From NCBI GenBank assembly GCA_017430765.1, contig JAFRMI010000060.1, positions 1 through 64,000 of the forward strand: a stretch of DNA of 64,000 nt, written 5' to 3'. The stretch comes from Lachnospiraceae bacterium (lineage in GTDB: Bacteria; Bacillota_A; Clostridia; Lachnospirales; Lachnospiraceae). This document shows, piece after piece, positions 51,243-61,654 of this stretch. A program made the position numbers and the translations under genes. Position 1 is the stretch's first letter, and each line of letters starts with the position of its first letter. The notes beneath the pieces are model-generated. The model ran no database searches, was not told the DNA's origin, and saw only the letters and a list, made by a program, of their open reading frames with translations.

Positions 51243-52163
51243 TTAATGATTATCGTCCTCGCTGTCCTCTTCTGTCTCCCCGCCGGAAATCTTCGGAACA
51301 GCCTTGACATAATAGTAATAATCGTCATCTTCAAAGCGGAGAAGCTCGCTTCTCCGGAAATCAAGCGGCAGCATGATGAGAAGGAAAAGAAGCAGTGCCG
51401 CGCAGGATGCCAGCGTGCCGATCAGCGAAAGGAGAAAACCGAACTCCGTATTGAGAACCGCATCCCCCACCATGAGCAGGACGAAGAATACCGCCCCGCC
51501 CACCGCTGCCGCGCCGTAGAACGCATAGTCAAAACTCATCGTGCGTACGGTGCAGGTGATGATCACGCAGGCCGCGCACGCCGCGGCGGCAATGACCAGA
51601 TCCGGCCCGAACACGGCGCCGGCAAACCTCCGGATCCGCTCCGCGATATCCTCGGCAGAAAGTCCTGCCGCCAGTTCCTCCGATGTGACGACCGCCCGGA
51701 GAAGATAAAAGAAAACCACACCTGGAATCACAGAGAGCACCGAGGAGGGTTTTTTCCGGATTCCGGCATAGACAGGAACAAGTGCGGCAAATCCGAAGTA
51801 CATGAAAACCGGCAGAAACCCAGCAAGCGCCATATCCTCAGGGACAAAGCGCAGCATGAGAAGGACCATAACTAATATGACGGCCAAAGTCACAGCCCCC
51901 GCATAGAGACTGGTCTGAAATGCCGCTGCGGTCAGCATGATCATCATGAACACCGTGACCGCCCCGATCCCGAACGCCGCCACCAGCACGGCCATTACCA
52001 GCAGAACCGGGGTTCTGAACAGTGCGCCCTCCGCATGAAGGACGCCCCGCAGCCAGAAAAAGATCAGAAGAGACGTCACAAAACGGGCCGCCAGATCAAT
52101 ATAGAGCGACCACATTCCGTATACACGCTTCAGTTTTTCTCCAAGTTCCGCAAAAATCGACAT
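51243..52163 (-). CDS. Multispanning membrane protein of unknown function
   Basis: A 306-residue protein with about seven to eight membrane helices and a charged C-terminal tail (FEDDDYYYYVKAVPKISGG followed by an acidic end). I do not recognise a named family. It lies between a small membrane protein (its ATG follows that gene's TAG without a gap) and cdaA (16 nt), so the three are probably one operon, and a role with c-di-AMP signalling or osmotic control is possible but only from context. The run of four Tyr after acidic residues is unusual. No enzyme motif is visible. Confidence 0.78.
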   Translation of the reverse strand: MSIFAELGEKLKRVYGMWSLYIDLAARFVTSLLIFFWLRGVLHAEGALFRTPVLLVMAVLVAAFGIGAVTVFMMIMLTAAAFQTSLYAGAVTLAVILVMVLLMLRFVPEDMALAGFLPVFMYFGFAALVPVYAGIRKKPSSVLSVIPGVVFFYLLRAVVTSEELAAGLSAEDIAERIRRFAGAVFGPDLVIAAAACAACVIITCTVRTMSFDYAFYGAAAVGGAVFFVLLMVGDAVLNTEFGFLLSLIGTLASCAALLLFLLIMLPLDFRRSELLRFEDDDYYYYVKAVPKISGGETEEDSEDDNH

Positions 52164-52544
52164 CTACATAAGCTCCTTCAGGCGTTCCAGATGACGGATG
52201 TATTCTTCCCTCTTCCGTTCCTCTCTCTGCAGTTTCCCGGACGCGAAAACGAGAGTCAGGATAATCGTCACAGCCATCAGAAGGATATAGCACGCCGCAA
52301 GATCCGTAATTGCGATCCGGTAGTTCATTTCGACTGCTTCTTCCAGCAGTTTCTCCGCGTGGGAGACAATATAAAGACCGACAAGCAGGCAATAGGCCGC
52401 TGTCGTGCAGAGGACAGTCCGAAGAAGCTGCAGCGCGAGATAATCCGAACGAAAGTATCCCGCCGACCTCAGCTTCTTACCACGGCTCCCCGTCTCAAGT
52501 CTCGCGAGAGCAATCATCTCCGCAAGCTTTTTCCGATCCGGCAT
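52164..52544 (-). CDS. Small membrane protein of unknown function
   Basis: A 126-residue protein with two membrane helices (about 40-62 and 80-102), a basic N-terminal tail and a charged, helical C-terminus (KLQREERKREEYIRHLERLK), which could form a coiled coil. The start at 52544 has GGAG 5 nt upstream; the longer in-frame version to 52568 lacks a site. It is tightly joined to the next membrane-protein gene and cdaA. I do not recognise a family. Confidence 0.72.
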   Translation of the reverse strand: MPDRKKLAEMIALARLETGSRGKKLRSAGYFRSDYLALQLLRTVLCTTAAYCLLVGLYIVSHAEKLLEEAVEMNYRIAITDLAACYILLMAVTIILTLVFASGKLQREERKREEYIRHLERLKELM

Positions 52545-52612
52545 CACGTCTCCTATTCCATTTCTCACTGCTTAAAGCATTTCCGGCCTCCCTGAAAGGG
52601 CGGTCAGAGACG

Positions 52613-53341
52613 CTAGTATCTTACCATAAATCCGGAGCCAATGCAAACCGTGAGGAAGTCCACGCGCCGCGCTCCTCTCTCCTTCAGAGCGTGCGCCGCG
52701 GCATCCACCGTATTTCCTGTCGTATAAATATCATCCACAAGCAGGACCCTCTCCGGCACCTCCTCCCCGTCCGGCACAAGAAATGCGCCGCGAAGGTTTC
52801 CGGTCCTCTCCCCCGCGCTGAGTTTCTTCATGGCGCCGGTCTCCTGAACGCGCCAGAGGAGCCGGGGCTCAACCGCAATTTGTGCCATAAGTCCGAAAGA
52901 GGCGGCGATCTCCTCCGCCTGATTGAAGGTCCGTTTCGCCAGACGGTGCGGATGCAGCGGCACCGGCACAATTACGTCCGGCCGTCTCCCGCTTATAAAC
53001 TGCCCGGACACCTCGAAAAGCAGAACTCCCAGGGTACGGCAGTATTCCCTGCGGCCTCTGTACTTACAGTCGGAGATTATCTCCCGCATCACATCATCAT
53101 ATAAAAATGCAGCAAACCCGCAGTCATACGCGTGGTCTTTCCCCCTGCAGTCGTCGCATAGCAGGACCCCGTCCTCTACCGGCTTGCTGCATTTTACACA
53201 GCGCGGTCCCTCGATCCGGGGCAGTTTTTCCCTGCACGCCGGACAGACCCGCTCTCCCTTTGCAGCAATTCCCCCGCAGACCGGGCACCGCGGGGGATAC
53301 AGGAGATCCAATATCTGATTTCCTAACTGTCCTGTCCGCAT
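52613..53341 (-). CDS. comF: ComF-family phosphoribosyltransferase-like protein
   Basis: A 242-residue ComF protein. An N-terminal double zinc finger (CPVCGG, CPAC, CVKC, CDDC) is followed by a phosphoribosyltransferase fold whose PRPP loop reads RVLLVDDIYTTGNTVDAA. ComF supports DNA uptake and processing during natural transformation in Bacillus; in other bacteria it is kept without clear competence. The gene overlaps the 3' end of recD2 by 19 nt, so both are translated from one mRNA. comFA is not present. Confidence 0.9.
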   Translation of the reverse strand: MRTGQLGNQILDLLYPPRCPVCGGIAAKGERVCPACREKLPRIEGPRCVKCSKPVEDGVLLCDDCRGKDHAYDCGFAAFLYDDVMREIISDCKYRGRREYCRTLGVLLFEVSGQFISGRRPDVIVPVPLHPHRLAKRTFNQAEEIAASFGLMAQIAVEPRLLWRVQETGAMKKLSAGERTGNLRGAFLVPDGEEVPERVLLVDDIYTTGNTVDAAAHALKERGARRVDFLTVCIGSGFMVRY

Positions 53342-55551
53342 AATTCCAATATCCGCAGATCAAGTGACGTAAAGCGCCTGTCATCCCTGACGTTGTCGAT
53401 CATCCGGCGGAAAGCGGTTTCACTTCCGAGAAGAACGACGCAGGAACGGGCGCGTGTCACCGCCGTGTAAAGAAGATTCCGTGTGAGCAGCATGCCGGGT
53501 CCGGAAAGAAGCGGAATAATCACGGCCGGATACTCGCTTCCCTGGGACTTATGGATTGTCACCGCATAGGCAAGTTCCAGGTCCTCCGTCTCCTGGAAAG
53601 GATATTCCACGCACCTTCCCTCATCGAACTCCACTGTCATGACGCGGCTCAGCTCATCGATCGCCCGCACGATGCCCATGTCGCCGTTGAAGATCCCGCT
53701 CCCCGAATCAACGGGGATTCCGTACCGGCCCCGAATCTCCCACTCGATCTGATAATTGTTTTTTGTCTGCATCACTTTGTCACCGACGCGGAAGATCCGG
53801 TCGCCGAACGCCTTCTCCCTCTTCCCCCGCGAAGGCGGATTCAGATACTGCTGGAGAATCTGATTTAAGCGGACGACGCCCATACTGCCTTTCCGCATCG
53901 GGGTCAGAACCTGGATGTCAAACGGCTTCGCATCCACATACGGGGGCAGCTTGTCCCTCACAAGTTCGATGACGTTGCTGATGATAAGATTCGGGTCGTC
54001 CCTTTTCAGGAAGAAGAACTCCCGGCTCTTGATCCCCAGCTCAATCTGCTCACCGCTGTTGATCTTGTGCGCATTCACAATAATATCCGAGGATGCGGCC
54101 TGCCGGAAGATCCGGGAGAGGCGGACTTTGGGAAATACATCCGCTTTCAGAATATCCCGCAGCACAGCCCCCGGCCCGACGGAAGGAAGCTGGTCCACAT
54201 CCCCCACAAGGATCAGACGCGTACCTCTCGCCACCGCGCACAGAAGGGCGTGGAACAGCGCGATGTCCACCATGGACATCTCATCAATGATCACGGCATC
54301 CGCATTTAGGGGGTTCTCCGCGCACCGCGCAAAGCGGACCTCTGTCATCTCGTCGTCCGTGGTGCTTGAGATCTCAAGAAGGCGGTGGATCGTCGACGCC
54401 TCGTACCCGGTCGCTTCCGTCATTCTCTTCGCGGCGCGTCCGGTCGGAGCAGCGAGCAGCACTTTCATACGCCGGCCTCGGAAATAGCGGATCATCTCGT
54501 TGATGGTCGTCGTCTTTCCGGTGCCCGGGCCGCCCGTAAGAATCATGAGCCCGTTCATCGATGAGAGCACGACAGCCTGCAGCTGTTCATCCTCCAGTGT
54601 CACACCGTGGGCGCGTGACATCTCCAGTACCTCCGCCCTCACAAGTTCCGGATTCTCTCCGAAATCGACGCTCAGATCCAGCAGCATTCTGGCAGAGTTG
54701 AGTTCCATATAGTAAAAAGCGCCGGAATATACCGCCCGGCCGCCGTCCATCTGCCTCGCGATCACCCTGCGCTCCATGAGAAGCCCGTCCAGAGCGTAGC
54801 GGACCGCCTCCTCATCCGCCTGCAGAAGCTCTGCCGCCCTCGCGACAAGTTCCCTCTCCGGAAGGTACACGCTGCCTTCCCCGGAGGCCAGCAGGAGGAC
54901 ATAAAGCAGACCGCTCCTTATGCGGTACTCGGAATCCTGCGGTATCCCGATCTCGCGGGCGATCCGGTCCGCTGTGAGAAAGCCCACTCCCTTGATGTCC
55001 TCTGCAAGGCGATAAGGATTTTCTTTCAGCACCGCATAAAGATCCTCCCCGTACTCCTTGTAGATCTTGACCCGCAGAGGAAGGGATATCCCGTAGCTGT
55101 CCAAAAACATCATGGCTTTTCGCATCCCCGCCTGCTCCGCGGCTGCCTCTCCGATCTCGCGGGCTTTCCGGACGCTGATCCCCTTCACTTCCGCCAGACG
55201 CTCCGGCTCCTCCTCGAGGATCCGGATCGCTTCCTCATGAAACAGATCCACGATCCGCTTCGCCAGGGTCTTCCCGATTCCTTTCACCGCGCCGGAGCCG
55301 AGATACGCCTCAATGGCATCCGTATCTTCCGGCGCGTGATACTCATAGTGATCGACCTTGAACTGGAGGCCGTAGGAGATATGCTCGGTGTGCCTGCCGA
55401 ACGCGCGAATGGTGAGTCCCTCCGAAAGTTCGGCAAAAAAGCCGACGCAGGTTTCCTCGTCGGCACCGCACCGCATCGAAAAGACCGTGTATCCATTCTC
55501 TTCGTTGCGGAATATGATATGTTCCACTACACCGGTTATGCTCTCTTCCAT
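53323..55551 (-). CDS. recD2: RecD2-type 5'-3' DNA helicase
   Basis: A 742-residue superfamily 1B helicase that works without RecBC, in DNA repair and replication-fork upkeep. An N-terminal OB-like region and helix-hairpin-helix motifs (GSGAVKGIGKTLAKRIVDLF, LAEVKGISVRKAREIGE) precede motor motif I (LTGGPGTGKTTTINEMI), motif II (VIIDEMSMVD), motif III (LVGDVDQLPSVGPG) and the C-terminal IHKSQGSEYPAVI and YTAVTRAR. The ATG at 55551 shares its A with the mreB stop codon (TGATG); a TTG one codon earlier is less likely. Complete and normal in length. Confidence 0.95.
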   Translation of the reverse strand: MEESITGVVEHIIFRNEENGYTVFSMRCGADEETCVGFFAELSEGLTIRAFGRHTEHISYGLQFKVDHYEYHAPEDTDAIEAYLGSGAVKGIGKTLAKRIVDLFHEEAIRILEEEPERLAEVKGISVRKAREIGEAAAEQAGMRKAMMFLDSYGISLPLRVKIYKEYGEDLYAVLKENPYRLAEDIKGVGFLTADRIAREIGIPQDSEYRIRSGLLYVLLLASGEGSVYLPERELVARAAELLQADEEAVRYALDGLLMERRVIARQMDGGRAVYSGAFYYMELNSARMLLDLSVDFGENPELVRAEVLEMSRAHGVTLEDEQLQAVVLSSMNGLMILTGGPGTGKTTTINEMIRYFRGRRMKVLLAAPTGRAAKRMTEATGYEASTIHRLLEISSTTDDEMTEVRFARCAENPLNADAVIIDEMSMVDIALFHALLCAVARGTRLILVGDVDQLPSVGPGAVLRDILKADVFPKVRLSRIFRQAASSDIIVNAHKINSGEQIELGIKSREFFFLKRDDPNLIISNVIELVRDKLPPYVDAKPFDIQVLTPMRKGSMGVVRLNQILQQYLNPPSRGKREKAFGDRIFRVGDKVMQTKNNYQIEWEIRGRYGIPVDSGSGIFNGDMGIVRAIDELSRVMTVEFDEGRCVEYPFQETEDLELAYAVTIHKSQGSEYPAVIIPLLSGPGMLLTRNLLYTAVTRARSCVVLLGSETAFRRMIDNVRDDRRFTSLDLRILELCGQDS

Positions 55552-56549
55552 CAATAATCCATCCGTCCGAGGCTGTCCATCAGTTCCAGATACATGCCTG
55601 TCCCGATCGCGACGCAGTCCGCCGGATTCTCCGCGACCATCGTATTAATTCCGGTCTTCTCCTCGAGAAGTTCCGTCAGGCCGTCCAGCAGGGCGCCGCC
55701 GCCCGTGAGAACAATCCCGCGCACGGTAATGTCCGCCGCCAGTTCCGGAGGTGTCTTCTCCAGAACGCCGTGGACGGCGTCCGCGATGCGTGAGGTGGAA
55801 CCGGACAGCGCCTCCCGCACCTCTTCGGAGGTCACGGTGACTGTTTTGGGGAGACCTGTCAGGACATTGCGCCCGGAAACCTGCATCACTTCACTCTTCT
55901 TGCGCTTGCATGCCGTCCCGATCCGGATCTTGATCTCCTCCACCTGCGTGTTATCGATAAACAGGCTGTGGTCGCGCCGGATCGCCCGGAGGATCATCTC
56001 GTTGAAATTCTCGCCCCCGATCTTCAGGGAGTCCTGTACGACAGGCGAGCCCAGAGAGATCACCGCGATGTCCGTCGTTCCCCCGCCGATATCGACAATG
56101 AGATTGCCGACGGGCTTCGTGATGTCTATGCCCGATCCGATCGCGGCCGCGACCGTCTCCTGCACAATCGTCACATCCCGGGCGCCGGACTGGTACGCGG
56201 CTTCGATGACCGCCCGTCTCTCCACTTCCGTGATGCCGCTCGGAACGCAGATGCTCACATAGGGTTTCCGGAACATATGACGGCCCATCGCAACCTGGAT
56301 GTAGTGCCGCATCAGTTTTTCCGTCACGGAATAGTCCGAAATCGTGCCGGATTTGAACGGCCGGATCGCGACGACGTCGCCCTGCGTGCGGAGGACCAGC
56401 TGGCGGGCATCCTCGCCGTACGCGATGATTTTGTCGTTCGCCTTATCGTACGCGACCATGGACGGCTCGTGGATGATGACGCCTCTTCCCTTGTACCAGA
56501 CGACAATGTTGGTCGTGCCCAGGTCGATCCCGATGTCTGTATACGCCAT
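55551..56549 (-). CDS. mreB: MreB/Mbl-type actin-like cell-shape protein
   Basis: A 332-residue actin homologue that forms membrane-attached filaments guiding lateral wall synthesis. Phosphate 1 (DIGIDLGTTNIVVW), phosphate 2 (IVDIGGGTTDIAVISLG) and the adenosine motif (IVLTGGGALLDGL) are intact. mreC and mreD are not next to it, which is usual for additional MreB copies (Mbl or MreBH types). It lies 93 nt after uvrA and overlaps recD2 by one base. GAGG precedes the ATG. Confidence 0.93.
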   Translation of the reverse strand: MAYTDIGIDLGTTNIVVWYKGRGVIIHEPSMVAYDKANDKIIAYGEDARQLVLRTQGDVVAIRPFKSGTISDYSVTEKLMRHYIQVAMGRHMFRKPYVSICVPSGITEVERRAVIEAAYQSGARDVTIVQETVAAAIGSGIDITKPVGNLIVDIGGGTTDIAVISLGSPVVQDSLKIGGENFNEMILRAIRRDHSLFIDNTQVEEIKIRIGTACKRKKSEVMQVSGRNVLTGLPKTVTVTSEEVREALSGSTSRIADAVHGVLEKTPPELAADITVRGIVLTGGGALLDGLTELLEEKTGINTMVAENPADCVAIGTGMYLELMDSLGRMDY

Positions 56550-56642
56550 ATATCTGTTTCCTCTTCCTCTCGTTTATGCTGTCTCTCCATGGCCGCGCCC
56601 ATATGGGCAGCCGGTCATGAAATCCGCCCGAATAACGCTGTG

Positions 56643-59495
56643 TTAAGACATACTCCCGTCACGGGCTTTCCCCAGATACTTTCTGAGATACTGACCGGTG
56701 TAGGAGGCGGGGTTTTCCGAAACCTCCTCGGGGGTGCCGCGGGCAATGACGGTACCGCCGCGGTCGCCGCCCTCCGGTCCCAGATCGATGATATAATCGG
56801 CTGTTTTGATGACGTCCAGGTTGTGCTCGATGACAACGAGCGTATTGCCCTGATCCGTCAGGCGGCCGATAATGTCGATCAGTTTATGAACATCGGCAAA
56901 GTGAAGGCCCGTTGTCGGCTCATCCAGGATATAGATCGTCCTGCCGGTGGACCGCCTCGAGAGCTCCGCGGCCAGTTTGATCCGCTGCGCCTCGCCCCCG
57001 GAGAGCTCCGTGGACGGCTGGCCGAGACGGATGTAGCCAAGTCCCACATCGAAGAGCGTCTGGATCTTGCTCCTGATGCGCGGCACCTTCTCAAAGAAGG
57101 CGAGCGCCTCCTCCACTGTCATATTGAGAACATCGTAGATGCTTTTCCCCCGGTACCTCACCTCAAGTGTTTCACGATTGTATCTCTTACCGTGGCAGAC
57201 CTCGCAAGGGACATACACATCCGGCAGAAAATGCATCTCAATCTTAATAATACCATCTCCCGCACAGGCTTCACAACGTCCGCCTTTCACATTGAAGGAA
57301 AAACGTCCCTTTTTATACCCCCTCATCTTTGCGTCCGTCGTGGAGGCAAAGAGGTCGCGGATCAGGTCGAAGACACCTGTATAGGTCGCGGGATTGGAGC
57401 GGGGTGTTCTCCCGATCGGGGACTGGTCGATATTGATGACCTTGTCCAGCTGGTCAATCCCCAGGATTTCCCTGTGCTTTCCGGGCACCTCAAAGGCGCG
57501 GTTCAGTTCCCGCGCAAGCTTTTTATAAAGAATTTCATTCACGAGGGAGCTTTTCCCGGAACCGGATACGCCGGTGACGCAGGTAAAGATCCCCGTCGGT
57601 ATGTCCACATCGATATTCTTCAGGTTGTTGGCCATGGCGCCGCGGACCCGCAGCCACCCGGCCGGCTTTCTTCTGGCCTCCGGAACCGGAATGGTCAGCG
57701 CGCCGCGGAGATACTGTCCCGTAATCGACTCCCTGCAGGCCATGATCGCCTCCGCGTCCCCCTGCGCCACAAGGCGGCCGCCGTGTTCCCCGGCCCCCGG
57801 ACCGATATCTACGACGAAGTCGGCGGCGCGGATGGTGTCCTCATCGTGTTCGACGACGATCACCGAGTTTCCGAGATCCCGGAGATTCTTCAGCGTCGCG
57901 AGCAGTTTGTCGTTGTCCCTTTGATGGAGGCCGATGCTCGGTTCATCCAGTATGTAGGCGACGCCGACAAGCCCCGACCCGATCTGCGTCGCGAGACGGA
58001 TCCTCTGGGCCTCTCCGCCCGAAAGTGTCGCGGTCGCCCTGGACAGGGTGAGATAATCAAGCCCCACATCGTTGAGAAAGCTGACCCGGGACCGGATCTC
58101 CTTCAGGATCTGGGCACCGATCTGCATCTGATACTCCGAGAGCGTCAGTTCATCCAGAAAGTGCAGCAGCTTCTTCACGGATTCATCCGTCATCTCCATA
58201 ATATTTCTTCCGCCGACTGTCACAGCGAGCGAGGCGGCCTTGAGACGCCTCCCTCCGCATGTCGGGCAGGGCGTTATGCACATGTACTTTTCATATTCCG
58301 CCTTGCTGGATTCCGAATAGGTCTCCCGGTACCGGCGCTCGACATTCCGGATCAGTCCCTCGAACTCGATATCGTAGACGCCGACCCCTCTCTGCCCTTT
58401 ATAGTGCACTTTTACAGGCCGGCTGCCCTTTCCGTACAGAAACATATTCCGGATATCTTCCGGAAGGTCACGGAAGGGCGTCTTAAGGTCAAAGCCGTAT
58501 TCTTCCGCCAATGCGGTGAGGATGGCGTGGGTGAAGCTGGTGCTGTCCGTCGCGCTCTGCCAGCCCTGCACGACGATGCAGCCGTCCGCAATCGAGACCG
58601 ACGGATCCGGAATCATCAGGTCGGCGTCGAATTCCATTCTGTACCCAAGTCCCGCACAGTCCGGGCAGGCCCCGAAGGGGTTGTTGAAGGAGAAGCTTCT
58701 GGGCTCGATCTCATCGATGCTCACCCCGCAGTCCGGACAGGCAAAACTGGACGAGAGATTGAGATATGTGCCGTCCATCCGGTCCACAAGCAGCAGGCCG
58801 CCAGTTAAAGAAAGCACCGTCTCTATGGAATCCGTCAGCCTTTTTTCAATTCCCGGTTTTATGACCAGACGGTCCACGATAATTTCTATATTATGTTTCT
58901 GGTTTTTATCGAGAAGGATCTGCTCCGAGAGGTCATACTGGGAACCGTCGACCATGACACGCACATACCCGCTTTTTTTCGCCTGCTCGAGCACCTTCTC
59001 ATGGCGTCCCTTCCTGCCGCGGACGACCGGTGCGAGGAGCTGGATCCTGGACTTCTCAGGCAGCGTCATCACCTGATCCACCATCTGGTCAACCGTCTGC
59101 CGGGAGATCTCCCGCCCGCAGTTCGGGCAGTGCGGAATGCCGATCCTCGCGTATAAAAGCCGGAAATAGTCATAGATCTCCGTCACGGTTCCCACCGTTG
59201 ACCTCGGGTTCCGGTTGGTCGTCTTCTGATCGATCGAGATCGCCGGGGGCAGTCCCTCGATACTCTCGACATCCGGCTTTTCCATCTGCCCCAGAAACTG
59301 TCTCGCGTAAGAGGACAGAGACTCCATATACCGTCTCTGCCCCTCCGCATAAATCGTATCAAACGCAAGTGAACTCTTGCCCGAGCCCGACAGCCCGGTC
59401 AGGACCACCAGCTGGCCCCGCGGGATATCCACGCTGAGCGATTTCAGATTATTCTCATTTGCGCCTCTGATTTTGATATATTTCTGTCTGTCCAT
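56643..59495 (-). CDS. uvrA: Excinuclease ABC subunit A
   Basis: A 950-residue damage-recognition ATPase of nucleotide excision repair. Both ABC units are complete: Walker [16 protein letters not shown] and [15 protein letters not shown], signatures [16 protein letters not shown] and [15 protein letters not shown]. Zinc-binding CxxC pairs (CPNCG, CPDC, CEAC, CEVC) are present. The ATG at 59495 gives the standard [20 protein letters not shown] start; a TTG seven codons earlier is less likely. uvrB is not in the window. It follows an SDR gene by 57 nt. Confidence 0.97.
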   Translation of the reverse strand: MDRQKYIKIRGANENNLKSLSVDIPRGQLVVLTGLSGSGKSSLAFDTIYAEGQRRYMESLSSYARQFLGQMEKPDVESIEGLPPAISIDQKTTNRNPRSTVGTVTEIYDYFRLLYARIGIPHCPNCGREISRQTVDQMVDQVMTLPEKSRIQLLAPVVRGRKGRHEKVLEQAKKSGYVRVMVDGSQYDLSEQILLDKNQKHNIEIIVDRLVIKPGIEKRLTDSIETVLSLTGGLLLVDRMDGTYLNLSSSFACPDCGVSIDEIEPRSFSFNNPFGACPDCAGLGYRMEFDADLMIPDPSVSIADGCIVVQGWQSATDSTSFTHAILTALAEEYGFDLKTPFRDLPEDIRNMFLYGKGSRPVKVHYKGQRGVGVYDIEFEGLIRNVERRYRETYSESSKAEYEKYMCITPCPTCGGRRLKAASLAVTVGGRNIMEMTDESVKKLLHFLDELTLSEYQMQIGAQILKEIRSRVSFLNDVGLDYLTLSRATATLSGGEAQRIRLATQIGSGLVGVAYILDEPSIGLHQRDNDKLLATLKNLRDLGNSVIVVEHDEDTIRAADFVVDIGPGAGEHGGRLVAQGDAEAIMACRESITGQYLRGALTIPVPEARRKPAGWLRVRGAMANNLKNIDVDIPTGIFTCVTGVSGSGKSSLVNEILYKKLARELNRAFEVPGKHREILGIDQLDKVINIDQSPIGRTPRSNPATYTGVFDLIRDLFASTTDAKMRGYKKGRFSFNVKGGRCEACAGDGIIKIEMHFLPDVYVPCEVCHGKRYNRETLEVRYRGKSIYDVLNMTVEEALAFFEKVPRIRSKIQTLFDVGLGYIRLGQPSTELSGGEAQRIKLAAELSRRSTGRTIYILDEPTTGLHFADVHKLIDIIGRLTDQGNTLVVIEHNLDVIKTADYIIDLGPEGGDRGGTVIARGTPEEVSENPASYTGQYLRKYLGKARDGSMS

Positions 59496-59552
59496 AGACC
59501 TTCGCTTACTTATCAATACTATATTAAAATCAAGTCCTTACCGAAACAGCCA

Positions 59553-60455
59553 TCATCGGAGCATGCTTTCAATGCCCTCCGCAAATGAAAGGCGGGGCTC
59601 CCAGCCAAGTTCCCTGCGCGTCGCAGAAATATCCGCCGTCAGATGCATGACCTGCCTGTCCGCATAGGGTTTTTCTCCGAATCCGATGTCTGCTCCGGGG
59701 GAGACAATATCGCGGATCTCCTCCACATACTCCCGCAGCGTTCTTTCCTCCCCGCGGGCAATGAGATAGACCGCGCCGTCACGCCCCTTCTCTCCTGCCA
59801 GAACCAGGGCTCTGGCCGCATCCTCCGCCGCCAGGTAATCCCAGACCTGCTCTCCCGCCGTAAGGGATGGACGGATTCCGTTCTTAAAGCAGTCGATGAG
59901 ATACGTGATCAGGGTTTTCTCCCCGTCATTCCTCCCGTAAACAGAAAGAATTCTGGTCCAGACGTGCCGCATTTTCAGCATATGTGCCTTCTCACGCGTC
60001 ATAAACCCCGCCGCGAGCTTTCCGATCCCGTACGCGTTCTCCGGAAAAGCTGCCGTATCCGGCGCCAGGCGCCCGCATGTCCTCCCGTATTCCGCCTGGG
60101 AACCGGCGCCGACAAAGCAGGTGCAGCCGAACCGTTTTGCCATCGCAACCGCGTCAAGGGCGTACCGGACATTCGCCGTGTGAATATCCGGGTCAAAACG
60201 GGCCGCCCCTTTTGTCCCTGTCCATCCGAGATGGAAATACACATCGTACCTGAGTCCCTCCGGATTCTTCAGGTCCCGCAGATGCTCCACACTGCACTCG
60301 ATCTTCCTGACCGACGGATGATCCGGGATGCGCGCGTTGTGCGGCGAGCCTTCGCGAAGAAGCAGAAGGACCTCCGTTCCCTGCCGGAGAAGTTCCGCGA
60401 CCAGCGCACTCCCGACGACGCCTGTGGCGCCGCTTACTATTGCACGATCTATCAT
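59553..60455 (-). CDS. NAD-dependent epimerase/dehydratase (RfbJ-like SDR)
   Basis: A 300-residue extended SDR. IVSGATGVVGSALVAELL is the nucleotide motif; VGAGSQAEYG and YGIGKLAAG give the catalytic Ser/Tyr-Lys positions. RILSVYGRNDGEKTLITYLI and TAGEQVWDYLAAEDAARAL recall CDP-abequose synthase (RfbJ) and related 4-keto-sugar reductases. Those reductases act on the product of RfbH, whose gene lies 14 kb away, so this enzyme could finish the CDP-deoxysugar of this strain; that is inference. It is 18 nt after hemW with AAGGAGA upstream. It stands among housekeeping genes, which is unusual for a sugar gene. Confidence 0.8.
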   Translation of the reverse strand: MIDRAIVSGATGVVGSALVAELLRQGTEVLLLLREGSPHNARIPDHPSVRKIECSVEHLRDLKNPEGLRYDVYFHLGWTGTKGAARFDPDIHTANVRYALDAVAMAKRFGCTCFVGAGSQAEYGRTCGRLAPDTAAFPENAYGIGKLAAGFMTREKAHMLKMRHVWTRILSVYGRNDGEKTLITYLIDCFKNGIRPSLTAGEQVWDYLAAEDAARALVLAGEKGRDGAVYLIARGEERTLREYVEEIRDIVSPGADIGFGEKPYADRQVMHLTADISATRRELGWEPRLSFAEGIESMLR

Positions 60456-60473
60456 AATTCCGTCTCCTTCTCC

Positions 60474-61652
60474 TTAAGATCTGTCAAAGGCAGCGTCCCC
60501 CGCTTCCTGAAGGGGAGGGTCGAGATAATCCGCCAGGATGACATTGCTCACCTCCGCCCCCCGGCGTGTAAGCCGGAACCGCCCTTCCCCGTCGGACAGA
60601 AGGAAGCCCTCCTGCTCATGCCGCGAAAGAACCGGGCCGTAGACATCGCTGAGGGATACCCCGAACGAATGCTGAAAATCCCCGTCAAGGATTCCTTCTG
60701 TCATACGGAGGCCGAGAAACATAAATTCTTCCATCGCCTCCCTGCGGCCGATCTTCTTCACATCCTCCCGAATCCTTTGAGGGTCCGCCGCTCCGTCCCG
60801 ATATTTCACCATGTCGCGCGTATTCGTCCACCGGGTATTCTGGCAGAAAGAAGCCGCCCCCACCCCGAATCCGAGATATTCTCCCCTCTTCCAGTAGCGG
60901 ATGTTATGCCGGCACTCACAGCCGGGTTTCGCGTAATTTGAGAACTCGTACTGCCGGTAACCTGCCGAAGAAAGCAGTTCCTCCGCCGTCTCCGCCATAA
61001 GCCGCTCCTCATCCTCGTCGGGAAGCGGCAGCAAACCTTCCCGGTACGCCTGCATAAACGGCGTCCCCTCCTCCAAAATGAGACTGTAACAGCTGATATG
61101 GGAAGGGGCAAGGTCGATTGCTTTTCCGAGCGTCTCCCGGAAGGACTGTACGCTCTGGCAGGGAATGCCGCTCATAAGATCAAGATTCAGATTCCGTATC
61201 CCGGCTTCTTTAAGCATCCGCACCGCATCGCGGGCCTCCTCAAACGTATGGATCCGGCCAAGTGCCTCCAGTTCCCGCGGCACGGCCGACTGAACGCCGA
61301 GGCTGACCCGGTTGATATGGGGAGCCGCGCATGCGAGCAGTTCCTCCCGGATCGTCCCGGGATTCATCTCCATCGTCACTTCCGCATCTTCTGCGACGCG
61401 GAACGATTCTTCCAGCGCGCCGAAAATCTCTTTGAGCGCACCGGGCGGCAGAAGGGACGGCGTCCCGCCCCCAAAGTAGATGCTTTTCACCTCATATGAC
61501 GCGCCCTGCTGCGCACAGCTCCTGATTTCCCTGACTAACGAAGCGCTGTACGCGAGGATCCCGTCCTCTTTGGCAGGGGCGGACAGGAAGTCGCAGTAGG
61601 CGCATTTTCTGACGCAGAACGGGATGTGAAGATACAGTCCGAGATCCTGCAT
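60474..61652 (-). CDS. hemW: HemW, radical-SAM heme chaperone
   Basis: A 392-residue radical SAM protein of the HemN/HemW branch. GLYLHIPFCVRKCAYCDF near the start holds the CX3CX2C iron-sulfur site, and YFGGGTPSLL follows; the C-terminal winged-helix-like part (KIGRREAMEEFMFLGLRMTEG) is present. HemW proteins insert heme rather than oxidise coproporphyrinogen, and the pairing with lepA is very common in Firmicutes and supports HemW over HemN. The ATG starts 2 nt after the lepA stop codon, with the ribosome site lying inside the lepA end. Confidence 0.93.
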   Translation of the reverse strand: MQDLGLYLHIPFCVRKCAYCDFLSAPAKEDGILAYSASLVREIRSCAQQGASYEVKSIYFGGGTPSLLPPGALKEIFGALEESFRVAEDAEVTMEMNPGTIREELLACAAPHINRVSLGVQSAVPRELEALGRIHTFEEARDAVRMLKEAGIRNLNLDLMSGIPCQSVQSFRETLGKAIDLAPSHISCYSLILEEGTPFMQAYREGLLPLPDEDEERLMAETAEELLSSAGYRQYEFSNYAKPGCECRHNIRYWKRGEYLGFGVGAASFCQNTRWTNTRDMVKYRDGAADPQRIREDVKKIGRREAMEEFMFLGLRMTEGILDGDFQHSFGVSLSDVYGPVLSRHEQEGFLLSDGEGRFRLTRRGAEVSNVILADYLDPPLQEAGDAAFDRS

Positions 61653-61654
61653 TC

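Noticed and set aside
55968..58808. A 946-codon plus-strand frame
   Set aside because: Antisense to uvrA and mreB, both of which are complete and conserved.
60474..61652. Annotation as oxygen-independent coproporphyrinogen III oxidase (HemN)
   Set aside because: Length, motif form and linkage to lepA fit HemW; no other heme gene is near.
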